The notes beneath the pieces are model-generated. The model worked only from the letters and a program-made list of their open reading frames with translations, ran no database searches and had not been told where the DNA came from. Below, one piece after another: positions 61,976 through 64,000 of a DNA stretch of 64,000 bases. The stretch is from Pedobacter nyackensis (GTDB taxonomy: Bacteria > Bacteroidota > Bacteroidia > Sphingobacteriales > Sphingobacteriaceae). The stretch covers positions 124,001-188,000 of the forward strand of contig NZ_FWYB01000008.1 in the NCBI RefSeq assembly GCF_900176505.1, given 5' to 3'. Positions within the stretch are counted from its first letter, which is position 1; each line of letters starts with the position of its first letter. The position numbers were made by a program, and so were the translations under genes.

Positions 61976-64000
61976 TAGAGGTCGAAAAAATACTTCCCAT
62001 CTGGAAGGTAGAAAATCATGCAATGATCTCCATGCAGGGTGATATGACCATTGCATATAGAGTGACTTTACCGGAAATCGGCACACAATCCACAGCGGAA
62101 TTTGAAGCAGGACACCAGGCTTTTGTTAAGGCTTTGCGGGTGTTAACTCCTGGTACAGTTTTTCATAAAGCAGATTGGGTGACCAAAGCAGAAGCGAGGA
62201 CTATTGATGAAAAAAGCATTAAAAGCATTTTGTCCAATGCTTCGGATCAGTTCTTTAAGGGGCGACCATACTTAGCGCATGAGTGTTTTATCTTTCTGAC
62301 TCAAAAACCCGCGAGTAGAAAACTCTCCTCTTCGTCCTATTCCAATATCCTGCGCAAATCCATTGCCCCGGTACAGATGCAGGATGAAAAACGGTTTGCA
62401 AACTTTTTATCAGCTTGCGGACAATTTCAGCGTATCCTTTCGGATAGCAGTGGTGTACGCTTGCAGCGGCTGACTGATGATGAACTAGCTGGAACAGCAA
62501 ACAAACCAGGCATCATTGAAAAATATTGCTTCTTGTTAAACCCTGGTCAGCATTCCATAATCCGAGACATTCATATCAAAGACCAGATCAGAGTCGGTGA
62601 AAAGCTGGTAGAGCTATACACGCTTGCCGATGCAGTAAACTTGCCTGCATTTTGCGGTTCACGCATCAATTATGACCCCTACTCTACTGACCGCAGCACT
62701 TTTAGTATTGGTTTTTCCAGTCCTTTGGGACAGCTTTTAAATTGTAACCACATCTTTAACCAATACATTTTTATAGATGATCCCCGCAAAACGCTGAAGC
62801 AGTTGGAAGCCAAAAAACTACGTTTGCAATCCTTATCTGCCTATTCCCGTGAAAACGCCATTGGCCGTGATGCCTGCAATGATTTTTTAAACGAAGCAAT
62901 TGCTACGCAGAAACTTCCGGTCAAAGCGCATTTCAATGTGCTGGCTTGGGCTGATGATCCGGTTGAATTTTCCGAACTGAAAAACAAGGTCAGCGCTGCC
63001 ATGTCAGCTATGGATGTGACCTGCAAACAAGAAACCGATGGCGCCCCTCAAGTATGGTTTGCCGGAATGCCTGGTAATGAAGCTGATTTCCCCATGAATG
63101 ATACTTTTGATACGTTCGCAGAACAAGCCGCCTGCTTCCTGAACATGGAAAGTGCTTGCAGATCTGATGGTGCTGGTTTACGTTTAGGGGACAGACTTCA
63201 GGGAAGACCTGTCTATATTGACCTTTTTAACGGACCGATGAAATCCGGACTAATTACCAACCGGAATTTATTTATCTGTGGTGGAAGTGGCGGAGGTAAA
63301 TCGACAGCTATGAACCATATGCTGCGCACCCTGTATGAGGATGGTACCCACTGTGTGACTATTGATATTGGTGGAAGCTATAAAGGCCTTTGCGATTTGG
63401 TAGGTGGTTATTATTTTACCTACACAGAAAAAGATCCGATCTGCTTTAATCCTTTTTATATCGGCGCAGGGGACGAACTGGATATCGAGAAAAAGGAAAG
63501 CCTGAAAACCTTGCTCATTGCTTTGTGGAAGAAAGACAGCGAGAGCTATAACCGCAGTGAATACGTAGCGATCTCCAATGCCATTACCTTATACTATGAA
63601 CATTTAACAACATATCCTGATGTGTTTCCTGGCTTCAATTCTTTCTACGATTTTCTGATGGAAGAATACCTGGTGGTGTTGAAGAACGGAGACGTAAAGG
63701 AAAAGGAATTTGATTTTTCAAACTTCCTATATGTTTTAAATCCTTATTACAAGGGCGGTGAATTTGATTATTTGCTCAATGCCACAGAAAACCTTGACCT
63801 GCTGAATGAACGCTTTATTGTTTTCGAATTGGACAACATCAAATCGCACGAGATTTTGTTCCCGGTGGTGACTATTATCATTATGGAAATGTTCATTTCC
63901 AAGATGCGCAAGCTCAAAGGCAAACGTAAGATATTGGCAATTGATGAAGCTTGGGTAGCCATTGCCAAGAGTGGCATGGCTAATTTTATCCGCTACCTCT
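61972..64000 (+). CDS. traG: Conjugation system ATPase TraG (VirB4-like), cut by window end
   Basis: At least 676 codons starting MIEVEKILPIWKVENHAMIS and open to the end of the window. Walker A FICGGSGGGKSTAMNHML (about residue 435) and Walker B KRKILAIDEAWVAI near the end identify the VirB4-type energising ATPase. The start overlaps the traF stop. TraG powers the type IV secretion channel at the inner membrane. Confidence 0.92.
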   Translation, partial: MIEVEKILPIWKVENHAMISMQGDMTIAYRVTLPEIGTQSTAEFEAGHQAFVKALRVLTPGTVFHKADWVTKAEARTIDEKSIKSILSNASDQFFKGRPYLAHECFIFLTQKPASRKLSSSSYSNILRKSIAPVQMQDEKRFANFLSACGQFQRILSDSSGVRLQRLTDDELAGTANKPGIIEKYCFLLNPGQHSIIRDIHIKDQIRVGEKLVELYTLADAVNLPAFCGSRINYDPYSTDRSTFSIGFSSPLGQLLNCNHIFNQYIFIDDPRKTLKQLEAKKLRLQSLSAYSRENAIGRDACNDFLNEAIATQKLPVKAHFNVLAWADDPVEFSELKNKVSAAMSAMDVTCKQETDGAPQVWFAGMPGNEADFPMNDTFDTFAEQAACFLNMESACRSDGAGLRLGDRLQGRPVYIDLFNGPMKSGLITNRNLFICGGSGGGKSTAMNHMLRTLYEDGTHCVTIDIGGSYKGLCDLVGGYYFTYTEKDPICFNPFYIGAGDELDIEKKESLKTLLIALWKKDSESYNRSEYVAISNAITLYYEHLTTYPDVFPGFNSFYDFLMEEYLVVLKNGDVKEKEFDFSNFLYVLNPYYKGGEFDYLLNATENLDLLNERFIVFELDNIKSHEILFPVVTIIIMEMFISKMRKLKGKRKILAIDEAWVAIAKSGMANFIRYL

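Larger units (their letters stand above)
19945..64000. mobile_element. CTnDOT-like integrative conjugative element, left part
   Basis: The element begins at the 3' end of tRNA-Ser with a large serine recombinase and carries defence genes, a relaxase and coupling ATPase, two SusCD cargo modules, RteC and the first tra genes (TraE, TraF, TraG). The left edge is approximate, somewhere within or just after the tRNA 3' end. No second copy of the tRNA 3' end is found in the window, and TraG is cut by the window end, so at least several more kilobases of transfer genes and the right junction lie beyond. Confidence 0.85.

Noticed and set aside
1..64000. CRISPR arrays and rRNA genes
   Set aside because: No regularly spaced short repeats and no rRNA sequence were seen anywhere in the window.

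Overview
The window looks like a chromosome segment of a Sphingobacteriaceae-type Bacteroidota, most likely Pedobacter or a close relative. Evidence: low GC, SusC/SusD pairs, FecI/FecR regulation, TAnnTTTG-type -7 promoter boxes, short DUF6520-like secreted peptides and RteC/Tra conjugation genes. No marker pins the species.

Bases 1 to about 19.86 kb are ordinary core genome: the start of a PhoH gene, a SAM hydrolase gene, a convergent block for serine synthesis (serC, serA, a DUF1015 gene), a TonB-dependent receptor following rpe, pnp and rpsO, a thioesterase and MATE pair, a Crp/Fnr regulator divergent from an outer-membrane barrel gene, ddl, then a cell-wall run of PASTA protein, MltG, hot-dog thioesterase and YihY. 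It ends at a tRNA-Ser(UGA).

From the 3' end of that tRNA to the end of the window lies the left part of a CTnDOT-like integrative conjugative element (ICE). First comes a large serine recombinase whose reading frame runs antisense through the tRNA, then a degenerate tRNA-Pro. Next is a defence block: a type I restriction-modification operon ordered hsdM-hsdS-(Abi_C/HEPN)-(KwaA-like)-(KwaB-like)-hsdR, followed by a SIR2-like DUF4917 gene on the other strand. Mobilisation genes follow (candidate oriT, accessory protein, relaxase, coupling ATPase).

The middle of the element (35.4-58 kb) is cargo, built from two similar outer-membrane modules. Module 1: a TlpA-like protein, FecI, FecR, an STN-containing SusC, SusD and a secreted peptide. 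Module 2: membrane LuxR, Crp/Fnr, MauE/DoxX and a secreted peptide on one strand, converging on a susC-susD-tlpA operon. Two genes of unknown function and an ISAs1-type transposase relic separate or flank them.

From 58.5 kb the transfer region begins: an XRE regulator, RteC, a small membrane protein, TraE (DUF4134), TraF (DUF4133) and the TraG ATPase, which runs off the window. The far end of the element and its second attachment site are outside the window.

The points most worth follow-up are the Kiwa-like/Abi_C genes nested inside the type I operon, the twin peptide-redox-SusCD cargo with a CRP-style double operator in front of mauE, the recombinase-tRNA antisense overlap, a hairpin that buries the fecR start codon, and an unassigned winged-helix/HEPN-like gene at 38.2-39.5 kb.
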